Shown here in pieces: positions 23,596 to 36,029 of a stretch of DNA of 64,000 bases (position 1 is its first letter; each line of letters starts with the position of its first letter). Under the pieces are notes generated by a model. The model made no database searches, was not told the DNA's origin, and saw only the letters and a program-made list of their open reading frames with translations. This DNA is from Diaporthe sp. PMI_573 (taxonomy: Eukaryota; Ascomycota; Sordariomycetes; Diaporthales; Diaporthaceae). A program made the translations under genes and the position numbers. The stretch spans positions 1,550,001 to 1,614,000 of the forward strand of contig JAJTUP010000009.1 of the NCBI GenBank assembly GCA_021399435.1, read 5' to 3'.

Positions 23596-26500
23596 AGAAC
23601 TGAGCTGCTTGTGATTTCTCGCATGGATTTCCGGCGTTTCGTGTTGGGAGGGTCATCATAGATGTCCGCGACACAGGAGGGTAATGGGTTCTGGGTTTTC
23701 GCAAACTGGTTGGGAAGATACCTCATCTGCAGCAATTTGCGTCGGGTACATTAGAAAGGGACACCGGGCGTGTGATAATAAGGCCATCGAGAGACCGAAC
23801 AACGAGTCCACATCCCAGATAATACTCCAAAATTTTGAGGGGCGAGATTCTCGCACAAATTTCAAATATTCTGAAAGATTCAAAAAGGTCCTGTGCGAGT
23901 GAGATCCCCTTCCCTGAGCTGCTGGTTGCCCTCCGAATGCCGCAATCCGCACGCCTTGAGCGCCGTTCCAATCCTCCCGTGCCCGAGTACAGACGGCGCA
24001 AGGCAGAAAGTAGCTATCATGACATAGACGCGTCCCTGGCTTCAAACTCGGAACCCGTAATTCTCAGTCGCGAGAGTCTCAGGTGATGGGATTGGACAGC
24101 AGAACCGACCGAACCACCCGCCGGACCTGCCTTCTCCGGTGGCTAGCCCCCGTCGTCCAGCCCCCACGTCAAACGGGGCTAACCCGAGCCATGACGTTTC
24201 AAGGGCACGACGTCTTGTTCCTCGGGTGTGTGAACCGAACTGCTGGTCAGTGCGAGGGGGGCAGCCCAGCCCCTCGAGGAGTTGTAGGATGGGGGTCCCG
24301 TTTTCTAGTTGGGATGAGGAAGTTCTCATATCCGAGGCACCATGGATTTCCAGCTCAGAATGGGCTCGTACTGCCGCGAGGCGGGTAGGCGAAGGACGAT
24401 CTACCAAAGTCATCTCAAATGTCAAAGAGCAGGCAGGCTCAGAACCTTTGTGTTCCCATGGGGGTGCGTCGCCTAGGTTATCGTAATCTGGTTAGAATAC
24501 AAGGTCCATTTGTACCACTTGAGGCTCAAATGAAAAATTAAGGAGGGGGGTGTTTTTTTCTTCCTCATTGGTTACCACGAGAGAACTCGAGCCAGCATCT
24601 TATCTCAAACCCACCTTCTAGAATACTGCCCGTGTTTCTGTTGCAGGCCGTGCCCACGTTATCGGCGGTCTTTATGTAAGTGTGTAATGTAAGGCCTGAG
24701 GATTTGGAGGCCCAGCTGCGGGATGAGATTGCGGTCTGTTGATCTCGGGCAGGGCGCCCCCCCCCATTTTAGGAGCCTGACTTTCAGCCTCTACCGTTAA
24801 CAAGGATTCAGAATATGCGGACTTCCATAGTGGTTCCGGAATGTGGTTGGACGGCTTCAGCTGAGCAGATGACCGGCATTAGTCCTTCGTATGGGGGCGA
24901 GGCTGAGACGTATGCAGTCAGCGAGGCAAGAGAAAAACATAGCAGAGTTTTGGGCAGGCTGATGCCTCGTACCACAGTAGATATCCCCACCTCTGCTGCT
25001 TCAAATCACCAGCCTGGACTATGACAAGCGATGTGTTGGTTGCTGGTGCCATTGTGCCATTGTGCCACGAGAATATTTGAAACGAGATTGACGGTGGTGA
25101 GGTCTTGATCCCCCCCCCCGCACATTGTCTTCGCTGCGCCGAGCAGGGGTCTGACCGCGTCTTAGATATATCTCGAAGCCCTTGCAGGTGAGCCCTGCGG
25201 CTTGGCCGGGCCATTCGAAAGTGAAAAATCCAAGACACATTGCGCGCTGAGAGGGCTGGGCGCTGATGGGCGCCGAAACATCACGATTTCACACAAGAGT
25301 GTGCTGAGGAAAGGACAGTCGACGGGGGCACTGTACTATAGATTAGACAAGGGATCCAGGCGGGCGGAGCGAGGATCTTGGCCGACCCGGGGCACTGGGA
25401 CGGGTCCAGGGCCGCCTCGGCCAATCACAGCTGTCAAGATGCGATGCAGGGCCCGGCTGGGCGGTTGCACCCGAGGATCGAGCCCGCGCCGCATGAAACA
25501 AGGTTCGAGCAGGAAAAAACAAAAACCAGCTGCAAGCTCACTGCAACTTGTTGCAGCTTCTGCAGCATGATTCGCGTCGGGACCAATGTTGAGTGTGGTG
25601 GCCGCCATGAAAGACCGCCCATGTCCGCCCCCGCCCGAGATTGATTGTTGATCTGATCGTCACCGAATCCTCCGGCGAATGACCTGAATCTGAAGCTGGG
25701 CACATGCTAGTGTACACTACTGTCTACTGTCTACTGGACGGCCTGCCCCGCCACGCCCTGGCCTGCCCTGGCCTTGCACGACACGGCAGAGCGAGCTGTG
25801 GAGCTCCTTGAGTTCCTTCACCTTGTGCGTGGCCCGCCGTGCAGGCTGAATGCGCTTGCGATTGGCCCCTCACCTACACCCACGGGCCGACTGTACAGCT
25901 GGAAACGGAAGACGTGGAATGTCCGTTTGGTAAGAGCTGCTGCAAGGACGATGGAAGCGGAAAGCGGGGCCAGGCCGACCTGCATCGGCATCACACCCTT
26001 CTTCTCGCGCAGCTCCGCATCGAGTCGCTAGAGGAGCCTGGCCTGCCTGGCCGCCAGCTTGGCACTTGCCTGCGCTTGCCTGTTGGGAAATCCCCAGGCC
26101 AGACCAGCAAGGCCTCCCAGACCAGCCAGCCCCGGCATAGGTCGCCCCGGATACATGCTTTTCCATCTCTGGACCACCAACAATGCAGCCTCGTTGGTGG
26201 GGCCTGGCACATCTTGCCTGCGGCATGCTTGCCTCCCCACGGGCATCAGCAGCGTGACCGGACCAAATCGGTACTTTTTGCGATGTGCCACGGCAGCCAC
26301 GATAATGCACCACGGATCTGCAGGGCCGTGACTACCACTCGCCGCTCAAAGATCTCCACCGATCCCCGGGTCCTTGCAGTCACGACCACGAGCATCGCAC
26401 CGCCTGTCGCCATCCCACCGTATACGACACCGTCCCGCGACTCACGCTCCCTCCCGACCTGCTGCCAGCTCGGACGGCATGTACCTCTGGCAAACACAAG

Positions 26501-27666
26501 CCTCGACGGGACTTTTGGCATCGTGTTTCCAAAATTGGAACGTGGTTCTAGTCACCCGTCCGTCAGCCCTTTTTCTGCCTGTAAGGTACGACGATCGGGC
26601 GACACAAAATGCTGTGGCCGCACGCCGGCCGGGCGGGCTTTTCCATCACGAAGTCGTCAGCGAGGTAGACAGGCCACATCTGGAGGGGAATTGGTGAGCC
26701 CGCGGGTGGCAGGGCCCGTCGGACCCACGCGAGGCCAAGGGCACTCACTCGCTCACTTGATGACAAGGATCGACATGCTGCTCGGTAGATGTTTCCGCAG
26801 CTACATGATGCGGAACCAGGTCCCCAAAGTTCGCTAAGATTCACACACATATGTATAACCATGGGGATCTGGGCGGATCGTGCGGCAATCGTCCTGGGCT
26901 GATGCCAACGGGTTTGCTTTTTGCTTCGCAAGCCACCACCACACTTAGCCACCGGCCCTTTCCTGCAAGCCCACCAACCGCAGTCACCAGACCAGACCGC
27001 CAAGGTAGCGCAGTATCGTCTCCCCCCCCAGGCGGAGTGTCTCAAGGGCTGAATAATGGCGCCCACGAGAATCTGCAGGTCGGCTAACACTGTTCCCCAT
27101 CGACCGCGCGCAAACCATCATTGACGTGATGTTAAGTCATAGGGAGGCGGTTACCCCGGGCGGCCGGCGAACTATACTCGCATAATCCTTCAGCTGAGCT
27201 AGTTCTCGACCTACCAGCCCGCTCGACAAATAGGGTTGTAATCCGCGTCACCTTATCACGAGGTGGCTCCCCTGACCACAGCCTTGGGGGGTCATCTTCC
27301 CAGTAGGCACCAGGACTCGCCAACACCTATCGGGGGCTCGCCCTCGGAGGTCTTGGCTTGCCCGTTCTCGGTTCGGGCCCGCCCCTGGGTGCTCAAATGA
27401 CAGTACACACACCGTATGGCCAACAACGATGGGGGCTACCGCAAGGGGAAGTCGAGGAGGTGCAAAGACAGTGCATGAGGTGTGGGGGGTATGGGATATA
27501 GTTGGTTGAACCTCGTCCTCGGATGAGATGGACCGCCCAGAGGCGCTCCCGGTTCAGTCAAAGAAGGTGGTGGCAAGCAATAAGTAGTCCCCGGGATCTC
27601 GCCATCTCCTGATCCTGCTCGTACGAACCCCCATAGCGCCATCGCAGGCAAGCTACTGTTACGGAT
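23596..27666. other. 4.1-kb spacer between SOD and the Moco-sulfurase-like gene
   Basis: No supported gene. It includes short C-runs (around 24759 and 25112) and a GC-rich stretch near 25730-25780 with repeated CTGTCTACTG and GGCCTGCCC words. The longest open frame (25839-26837, 332 codons) opens at a GTG and has unconvincing composition. Confidence 0.55.
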
Positions 27667-29702
27667 ATGACTTCTCTAAAGGCCTTCACCCGGCAATGGC
27701 GCCAGACCAAGGACTATCCCGTAGTGTTCTCTTGTCCCGGGAATGCGCCTCCTCGCCGACTCTTCACCGGCACGCCATGTAAGCATCTCGCCCTCTGATT
27801 CCGGCCAATCCGGCCAACGCCGGTCTTACCATGAGACTAATACTCGCACATTAGCGCCCAGAGCAGAGAGAAGCCTCTCGAATATCGCCGATGAGAGCTT
27901 CTATCCATCGTCTGTAAACAGAATCAGGGAGACTGAGTATCCGCACATGAAGAAGGGTAAGCTGGATCAATGACGCCCCCTCCCCCCACGAGAGACGCCA
28001 TATTGAAAAGCCATAGGAATCTACCTCGATCATAGTGGCACGACCATCTACGCTAGAACACTCATAGAATCCTTCGCCAACCACATGCTCTCCAACCTGT
28101 ATGGCAACCCTCACAGCGCTAACGCTCCCGCCGAGCTCTCCGGGCACGTGGTCGACAGTGTGAGACAAAAGGCATTAAACTTCTTCGGGGCCGACCCGAG
28201 ACACTTCGATCTTGTCTTCACAAGCAACGCCACGGCGGGCATCAAGCTCGTGGCGGACTGCTTCAGGGACCTCGCGGAGCGGACGCGCGACGGGAGCTTC
28301 TGGTACGGCTACCACAAGGACTCGCACACCAGCCTCGTCGGCGTGCGCGAGCTGGCCTACGGCAACTCCCACTGCTTCGAGAGCGACGGCGAGGTCGAGG
28401 ACTGGCTGCGCCGGCCTGGTTCATTCCCATCGGGCAACATCAGAAACAACCGCCTCCGCCACCTGTCTCGGCGCGGCGGTCTCGGCCTTTTGGCGTACCC
28501 GGGCCAGTCCAACATGACGGGGCGGAGGCTGCCGCTCTCCTGGCCTGGGGCGGTCAGGTCGTCCCCGGATCTGACCAATACCTACAGCCTCCTCGACGGT
28601 GCTGCCCTTGCCATGACCAGCCCATTGGACAATGTCTTCAGGAATGTCGAGACTGCACCCGACTTCACCTGCGTTTCTCTGTACAAGATCTTTGGCTTCC
28701 CTGACCTTGGCGCTCTGATAGTCAGGAAGGACTCTGGCCACATATTAACACTGCGGAAATACTTTGGCGGTGGCACTGTCACTATGGTCTCCGTGCTGGG
28801 CGGGTCATGGCACAAGACCAAGGGCCTCGACTCCACGGCCGTCGAGTCACACGATGGCACCGTCGCCAACAAAAGCCCTTCGTACGAGATACACGATAGC
28901 CTCGAGGACGGGACGCTCCCCTTCCACAGCATCCTGGCCCTGGGCCAGGCCATCGACGTCCACTCCCGGATATACGGCTCGATGGCGAACATATCCCGCT
29001 ACACGACGTCCCTCTCCAAGATATTACATAACGAGCTGAGGCGCCTCCGCCACTCAAACGGCCGCCCGGCATGCCACATCTACACGGACGACGACGGGCA
29101 GGGCTACGGCGACCCGCGGAGGCAGGGCGCGACCATAGCTTTTAACATGATGAACGCAGACGGCGTTTATATCCCGTATTCTGACGTGGAGAAGATAGCC
29201 AACGATAATGGTGTGTATGTGAGGTCAGGCGGTACGTGTCACAAAACCTCCTTTAGGAAAGTAAACTTCATAGGTCTAGCAGCGACTGATCCTCTTCTCT
29301 AGGAATATGCTGCCCGGGAGGGCTCTACACCGCGCTCGACTACGAGCCCTGGGAGCTCCAGCGGGCCTTCTCGGCTCATCACGTATGCGGGCCGGAAGGT
29401 ATCAGCTTAATCCATCAACTGCCCACAGGGTGCGCGACTGAAGCCTTTCCCCCTTCCTCGACACATCCTTGCTGACGCCAAATTGTCTTGCCAGAGTTGT
29501 ACGGGCCAGCCTCGGTGCCATGAGCACACGCGAAGATATAAGCAGATTCGTGTCCTTCCTGCAGGAGACGTTCGTACGTCAGGGGACGGCCAGGACCGTG
29601 GTGCCCCATCATCATAGGGCTCCAGGAAGAGCTGAGGGAGATAGTGAGGATATGGACTATGGTATAAGCAGCCATGCTTTAGCGACGGCCGGGACGGCTT
29701 AA
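27667..29702 (+). CDS. Molybdenum cofactor sulfurase-like class V aminotransferase, MOSC domain absent
   Basis: PLP enzyme related to the N-terminal cysteine-desulfurase half of Moco sulfurase (MOCOS/HxB), which supplies the terminal sulfur of xanthine dehydrogenase and aldehyde oxidase. Five exons: 27667-27778, 27855-27956, 28017-29231, 29303-29429 and 29495-29702, giving 587 residues. Family blocks in order are GIYLDHSGTTIYA, SNLYGNPHS, FTSNATAGIK, YHKDSHTS, AYPGQSNMTGRRLPLSW, LLDGAAL, the PLP-lysine motif SLYKIFGFPDLGAL (K295), YVRSGG spliced to ICCPGGL, and VVRASLGAMST. Full Moco sulfurases are about 800-850 residues with a C-terminal MOSC substrate domain. Here the protein stops soon after the aminotransferase fold with a short Ala/His-rich tail, and no MOSC-like frame follows. 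No change to a core residue was noticed. It may be a paralogue with another sulfur acceptor. Confidence 0.88.
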
Positions 29703-32700
29703 GATTGAATGTGTATGCTCCTTTGTCTTTGTTTTACTTTTCTTTTGTCTTTTCACGCATGGCGAGGCGTACTCCTTTCACCGACCAGATCCGAACAGCA
29801 AAACATGGCGCAAGGTTTCCCAGAAGACCCGGAGTCTTCAGCAGGTATCACCAAGTCCTCCCAAGCCGGGCTGGCCGCGGCTGCCCTGCTCGAGGAGTGG
29901 GAAAAGTACCTCGGCAACATCCCCTTGAATGGTGGCTTCAGAGTCCATCAGAATATCAACAGAAATAAAATTCTTCGTTGGCCGTGGCGGGCCGAATGAT
30001 CGCAATACCGTACCCGAGCAAGATGGCCGTCAGGTGAGGTGTGACATCGGGCACACCCACATCTGCTCGGGTGATCCACCCTCCACGTCACTTCCCGCGA
30101 GTTATCAATACCGCAGCGGGAAGGAATAAGAAGGTTCTTAGTCCGGACGAAACAGTACCAATTGCACGACCTGATGATCGTAGTGGGTGGTGGGGGCCAT
30201 GGGTACCTGTGAGGGCTTACCCAGCCGGAAAATGCTGACGGTACCCCGTGTGGCTATCACCCAATATGGCTGAATCGGAACATATCCAGGCTGAAGGACT
30301 GGTCCTTAGATTGCACACAGCAACAACAAAATGCCTTTGACTGGCACACATAGTGAGCCATGGACTTACGGCCAGGGCATTAATCTTGGCGCCTGTGTAA
30401 GTGGTCGTTCGATCTCCCGATATCTTCTTTGAAAGGTCTACGTGAACATTCCAGAACTGGCTATGGTGCATCTTTGTCCCGGCGAGCACCTGGGTACCGG
30501 GTTTGGGAATTAAAGGCTCAATCAACTTTTGTGACGCATCTTCTGGACATCATGCGCTGCCTTCCAGGGGCGGAACCATGGTCCTGCTTATCGTACGGTC
30601 CCATAAGGTGACTTGTCAGAGCATAAAATGCTCGCGAATTTCAGATTCTGGCTAATTCTCAACAGCACGCATAGGAAAAGCTTATTCTCTTCAGAAAGTC
30701 CCCTTCCCATGCACAACATCAACCGGCGAGTTTCACGTAGAAGACGCGCTTGGAGTGAGAGATGGCGATCCGGAAAGTCGGTGCTCAAGCGACGAAATGA
30801 GCTGTGGTAGGTGTTGGCCATTCTCTCCCGTGCATAATACAATGAGACGCCACGCGAACGGAACAGGTCCAGGTGCGCCTTTGAACACTGACCAGAGCCC
30901 ATGGGCGTGCCGAACTAGGACTACCTGTGCTTGGTCTTGAGTGATAGTCTCAGGTGCTGATCTATGTATCACCGGCAGGCTTATGCAAGACAGCAAACCG
31001 CACATGCAGTATTCCTGACACAAGCAAGATTATCTGTTCTGCATTGCAGTGCTTAAAGCGGCGTCTTCTGACGTCGGGATGCGGGCCACATCTTGTGCAT
31101 TACAGGGCTGAGACAAAAGAACCACGGCGTATAACACCATGTCTTTCAAAGTCATTCGTCTTAACTTGGCATGTCTCTTCACTTGCATCTGGACTTAGTC
31201 GATGCAAAGTCTTCTCCGCGGACATTGGAACCTGCTGACTGGACTGGAGAAACACAGCACCTCCAAAGCTGCATTGGTCAAGGAAAACGGTGGAAATCCC
31301 ATTACATGCACCATACAGAGGTGACCAACCAGGGTCTTGCTTCGGGGCTTGTCTTGGTCAGCAAATGTGAAAGGCAATGCAGCCCACCAGTCCCCCCTCC
31401 ACGGCGACGATGTGTCAGCTATTCTTCTGGCACCGCGAGCATTGGATCTGGACCCTGGAACCCCCACTCGCCGGGTTGATATTGGGCGGGCTGGCTGGTG
31501 GATGGTGGAGGTGGAGGTGTGGAACTTGATCCAGAGTGTAGTGGATGACGACCTCTGCCTGCATGAACGGCCCACAAATTATACAGACGTCCCACATGCC
31601 TAATTGCACCTGCCCAAATCTCTTCAATAGACGACATTGCATTCAAAAGCCCCTGGAACATGAAGGCGTACACGTGTAGAGCACAGGGCTCTTTATTGAG
31701 CAAAGTGTTTGGTGGAAGAGGGAGCAGGCATTGCGGCAAGAGCGGAAGAGGCTCGGAACCAAGAGGGCGAAGGGCAAAGAGGTTCTGGACTAGATTGTAG
31801 TCGAGTTGAGACATGAGGAAGAATAGGGCAGCATTGTCAGCTCCCAATGGTCATCCCAGCCAACAGGAGTGGAACACACAAGACCGGTCAAGGGGCGGCA
31901 GGCTTTCCGAGCTGCACCGTTGAATGGACGCGCACCAAGCACGCTTTTGACAGCTGTGCAGAGGTGTCCTGCAGCAACGCACCCAGGTGAGATGCAACAC
32001 GCAGAGGGCAAGTGGCTGCAACAGGGCGGCGTGACAGGTCACAAAAACCGTTCTGTCAGTTCGTCCTGTCCTGTCAAGGCGTGGCTCCTTGTCCCTTTCC
32101 CTTTCCCGTCGAGTGCTGGCCCTCCCACCACCTGGGCACCCCCCTGGCCTTGGCTGCCGTCACGAGGACCCTTGCAGGACCCATGTATCACCGAGCAGCA
32201 GATGCAATTCGGAGAACAGAACTGCCCACACACGACGCCAGATGGATGCTGGACCGAAAGTGCCGCAGGATGGTAGGATGGCCATGTCGGGATGGGGTGA
32301 CTTGGGAGGCCGGTAATGCCAATATGACGGAATGCGTCACCGTCAACGTCCATATTCGTTATAGCCGAGCACCCTCACCCCCTTAAATCCGCCGAGGGTC
32401 ATCTAACCTCTGCTGCTCCCCATGGCGCTGGCCACTTCAGCCTGCAAGAGGAACCAGAGAACACCCCCAAGACCCACCTTTTTGGGGCCTGGCGACCTGC
32501 CAACTCGGTAAACATCGCGATGGACAGGCAGTTAAAGTGGACATGGACATGGACATAGACATGGACATGGACATGGACAGGCAGCCTGGCTCCGCGCCGG
32601 GCCTGTCTGTACGCACTTGCACCTGGTGTCACAGTGTAGAGAGGAATCGTGGGGTGGTGCTTGGAGCCACCTGTCCTCCTGGTGTCGCGCCTGCTGCATC

Positions 32701-34721
32701 ATGATATTCAATATCTGCTTTGGCACCAAAGGCCAAGGCCAGACCAGGTTGTGTTTATCCGGATGCGGCCATGTTTCAGCGCTCGATTCTGCAGGGAAAT
32801 CCAGCCTTTTTCTTTGCACATCACGCTTGCTTTGTTCGCTAACCGGACTCAATTTGTCAATACGGGGGAAATAAGCTGTCTTACTCACCTTCTCGGCGTT
32901 GCCAGTTCGAGTTGCGTGCCCCCCCCAAAAGGCCCCCCGGGACTGGAGCCCCATGCACATCTGGTGCAGGAGCCAGCTCCGGACCTGCCCTTGCTTCGCT
33001 CGGTCGGGACCCCTACCCCTTGCCTCCGCTTCTTCTTTTTCTTCTCCTGCATACGCTCTTTGAGGAATGGGGTCTCTGCCTTAGTCATCTGACAAAGTCT
33101 CACCGTGTTGCTGCCGACCCCGAAGAGGCCCTATTGCTGCCATCAGTTGATGATCGGCCTGTGAGTGTCTCTTTCTCTCAGGCGCTAGCAGGGCAGAAGC
33201 ACGAGAAAAAGCAAGCCCATCGAGAAACAGGGAAAACCCCCCCTCGCGCTGCTGTACATCTCATCAGGCATTCTGGCTCGCCACCGAACCACCCGAGTAT
33301 CAAGGGACAGCGCATCTTGGGGTTGGGCTGGGCTGGGCTGGGCTGGCCGTCATTGCTGCCAAACCATTGCGGTCAAAAAGGAAGTGGCCTGTCTCAGGTC
33401 AGCAGCGCGCCAGAAATTCTATCGAGACGAGGAAAAAAAGGTACGCTCGCTGTCCAACATACCTCCTTGGCCCGTGTCTGCCTGCGGCCACGGTCACCTA
33501 CGTCTCTGCTCCTACACAGTATTCCTTGATCGCCCCCAAGGCCCCAATCTTGATTTCGTGCATGTGCCACAGCCGTCCGGCACCAGCAGCACCAGCCCAC
33601 GAACAACCAGCGTAATAAGCCCCCTTGATACCAGGGTATCCTCGGAGGGCGGCCATACCGTGCTGGATTGGATTCGCGATCCAAGGCCTCAAGCCAAGAG
33701 ACTTGCCTGCGGGCCACATCCTTTGATGAACGGGAGTTCCAGGCGCGCACGCCTGCTAAGGTTCTGGACCTGACCCTCTGAATCGCCCTCAATCCAGAAG
33801 CAAGACTCGTCTTGTTGCCGACCTGCCTGCTGCCGTCAACTGACCCGCTTCCTGCACGCTGCCAGTCTGTCGACGGGGTTGTTCGGAGCTGAGAATCTGC
33901 GGTTGACCGGCGGGTCTAGAAACCTCGAGGATTGGGTGGGAGCCCATTGCAACATCATCCACATTTCTCACAGACCGACTGCAGCAGTCCTTCGTCCACC
34001 CCACATGAGCTTCGCGCCCTTGGTGCTGGTATTGCTGCTGTTGTCGAACAGTTACGGCAGTCCACTGTGCAGATCACAACGGCGAATAAGCTCCACGCCC
34101 GACCCCCGTTTGCCCTCCATAATTGCTGCAAGAGTTTGCGGCTGGCAGAGGTAAATCTCCCTTTAAAGACGAGTCAGATCGCCTGGACCCCCCGTCCTCT
34201 CCCCCCATCTCGTTTCGGCAATCTCGATTGGCTCGCTGGAAGTCGGTACCTCTCTTTGTTTCCTCGCCTTTGGCCATTCCATTTGCAGAAAGGCTACCTG
34301 ACAGCGAGTCCTTGACCCAATTCCTCATATCCTGAGGAGCCACCTTTGTTCTCGAATCCGGCGCGACAATAGAGAGCTTGTGCTCACGTAACATCCCAAA
34401 GAAACGCTCAGCGACTTCCGTAAGGGCCATCCACCGCGACAATACGGCATCAAAGACAGCAGCAACAAGAAAGGATCCTTCTGGGACCAAAGCCAGGGTC
34501 TGGTTCTTGAACACGCCCACCTCGGGGGTTCAACGTTCCTCGTGCCCATAAAACAGGACCCCGTGAGCCCAGGAGCCGAGTACCCGCAAAGCCAAAAACA
34601 CCCAAGCCGTTGATGGCTTGTGGCTGCTACACCATCTTGACTCTGACAAGCGGAATCCTCAAAGGCCCATCAATCCCGTGACACGCACAAACGTGTTTTT
34701 CACGGAGCTAGGAGCGATACA
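29703..34721. other. 5-kb spacer upstream of the Zn2Cys6 gene
   Basis: No supported gene. A 65-codon ATG frame at about 29804-29999 is unremarkable. Repeats include a seven-unit GGACAT hexamer array at 32539-32580 and four or five GGGCT units near 33325-33345. The last few hundred bases presumably hold the promoter and 5' UTR of the Zn2Cys6 gene. Confidence 0.5.
32539..32580. repeat. GGACAT hexamer microsatellite (7 units)
   Basis: Seven consecutive hexamers, of which five are exactly GGACAT and two are single-base variants (AGACAT, GGACAG). It lies in a spacer with no gene reading through it. Confidence 0.9.
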
Positions 34722-36029
34722 ATGTCGTATCAGTACCCCTCGCCGACCACGCCACCACCGCCGTACGATACTGGTTATCCCATTCCTTCGCAGCCCGTTG
34801 GAATGGGCATGAGATCACCGGGCGACCCAGTGAAAAGCGACGCCGACCCGGCCGCTTTGCACTTCGACAAGCGTGAATCACCAGACCCGGGAATGGTGGT
34901 AGCAGAAGACCAAGCACAAGGGTCCGATCCAGCGAACATGGGTATCGGTGCCGACAAGAAGAGAGGAAAGCTGAACTACCATCGAGCAGGGACTGCATGT
35001 AGTAAGTGAACACCCTCCCCCTCCCACCCCCTCCCACCCCCACCCCAAACTCCTGAGAAAAAAAAGAAAAGAAAAAGCCGCGACAGCCTGTGTCGAACGC
35101 CATGTTGTCAATACTAACAGTTGTCCGTAGCAAATTGTCGAAAGCGTAAGATCAGGTGTGTGCAGACGCGCGGTCCGAAATGCGAGCAGTGTCAGCGACT
35201 TCACAAAGAATGCGTCATCACAGCCGTGGACCAGCAGAGCCCCACGGATGCCAGGAACAAGCCAATACCACGCCCAACTGCAGGCCACAGGCTTGCCTCA
35301 GCCGGTTCTTCCCCGAGCATGCATCACCATGTAGCCATGGCTATGCCCCCAATGCAGAATATGGGTTTGGCAGATCCACCAGATCTCAAAAGTAGGTATT
35401 TCGCTTGGCGTCCTGCTGTTGGGGCTTGGGGAAGCCCGATCCGGAGGAGACATGGTATTAACAGGCTTGCAGTGCCCCCTGGAGGGCCCATGAACCGCGC
35501 ATACCCCGATTACGGCAACCCGAGCACATGGCAGCCGTACAGCCAGACCCCGCCGGTAGTCCCAAACTTCACGTCTTACCAACGTGCTACCCCTCCCCCT
35601 GGAGCCTGGCCGGCTCCCCCAGTCCCTGGAGACGCTTCGGGGAGGGACCAGATGCAGTGGAGTTCATACCCTGCCCCAAACCAGCCATTCGCAGCCATGT
35701 CGCAGATGACGGCCGACGCTTACGGCCGAAAAACGCCCAACCCAATGTCTCCGACAGAGATGTATCCTACCGTACCGAACATGGGATCGCCGCAAGTGGG
35801 ACAAGCCGCCTCGATGTCGCCCCCTGAGACCTCGTCCCAGGTGACCAGCTACGGTCCGTGGCACCAAACATACTCCCAGCACACGATGCCGAGACCGGGA
35901 GAGGGCTTTGGGGGCTGGTATGGGGAAAACGAGGGTGCGGGCCCCCAGCAGCCACCTGGAAACGCTCCTCACCAAGACTGGAACTGGAACGTGCATGGGA
36001 AACCGGAGCAAGGCGAGACGCGGACTTAA
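34722..36029 (+). CDS. Zn2Cys6 (Gal4-type) transcription factor, short form
   Basis: Fungal DNA-binding regulator of about 369 residues. Exons are 34722-35001, 35131-35395 and 35465-36029. The first intron splits the zinc cluster just after its first cysteine. Joined, the cluster reads CTNC-RKRKIRC-(7)-CEQC-QRLHKEC, the canonical C-x2-C-x6-C-x7-C-x2-C-x6-C spacing, preceded by the basic block KKRGKLNYHRAGTAC. The second intron (69 bp, GTATTT..AACAG) keeps the frame open if retained, adding 23 residues, so both forms are conceivable. The rest is Pro/Met/Gln/Tyr-rich and probably disordered, with no fungal-specific middle-homology domain. That domain is common in Gal4-type factors, so this is a short relative. 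Targets cannot be told from sequence. Confidence 0.85.

Noticed and set aside
25839..26837. 332-codon open frame in the spacer after the SOD gene
   Set aside because: It opens at GTG, has a random-like His/Pro/Arg/Ser mix, no recognisable motif and no conserved-looking splice context.
29804..29999. 65-codon ATG frame downstream of the Moco-sulfurase-like gene
   Set aside because: Short, no signal peptide from its ATG, no recognised domain. It could be a chance frame or 3' UTR.
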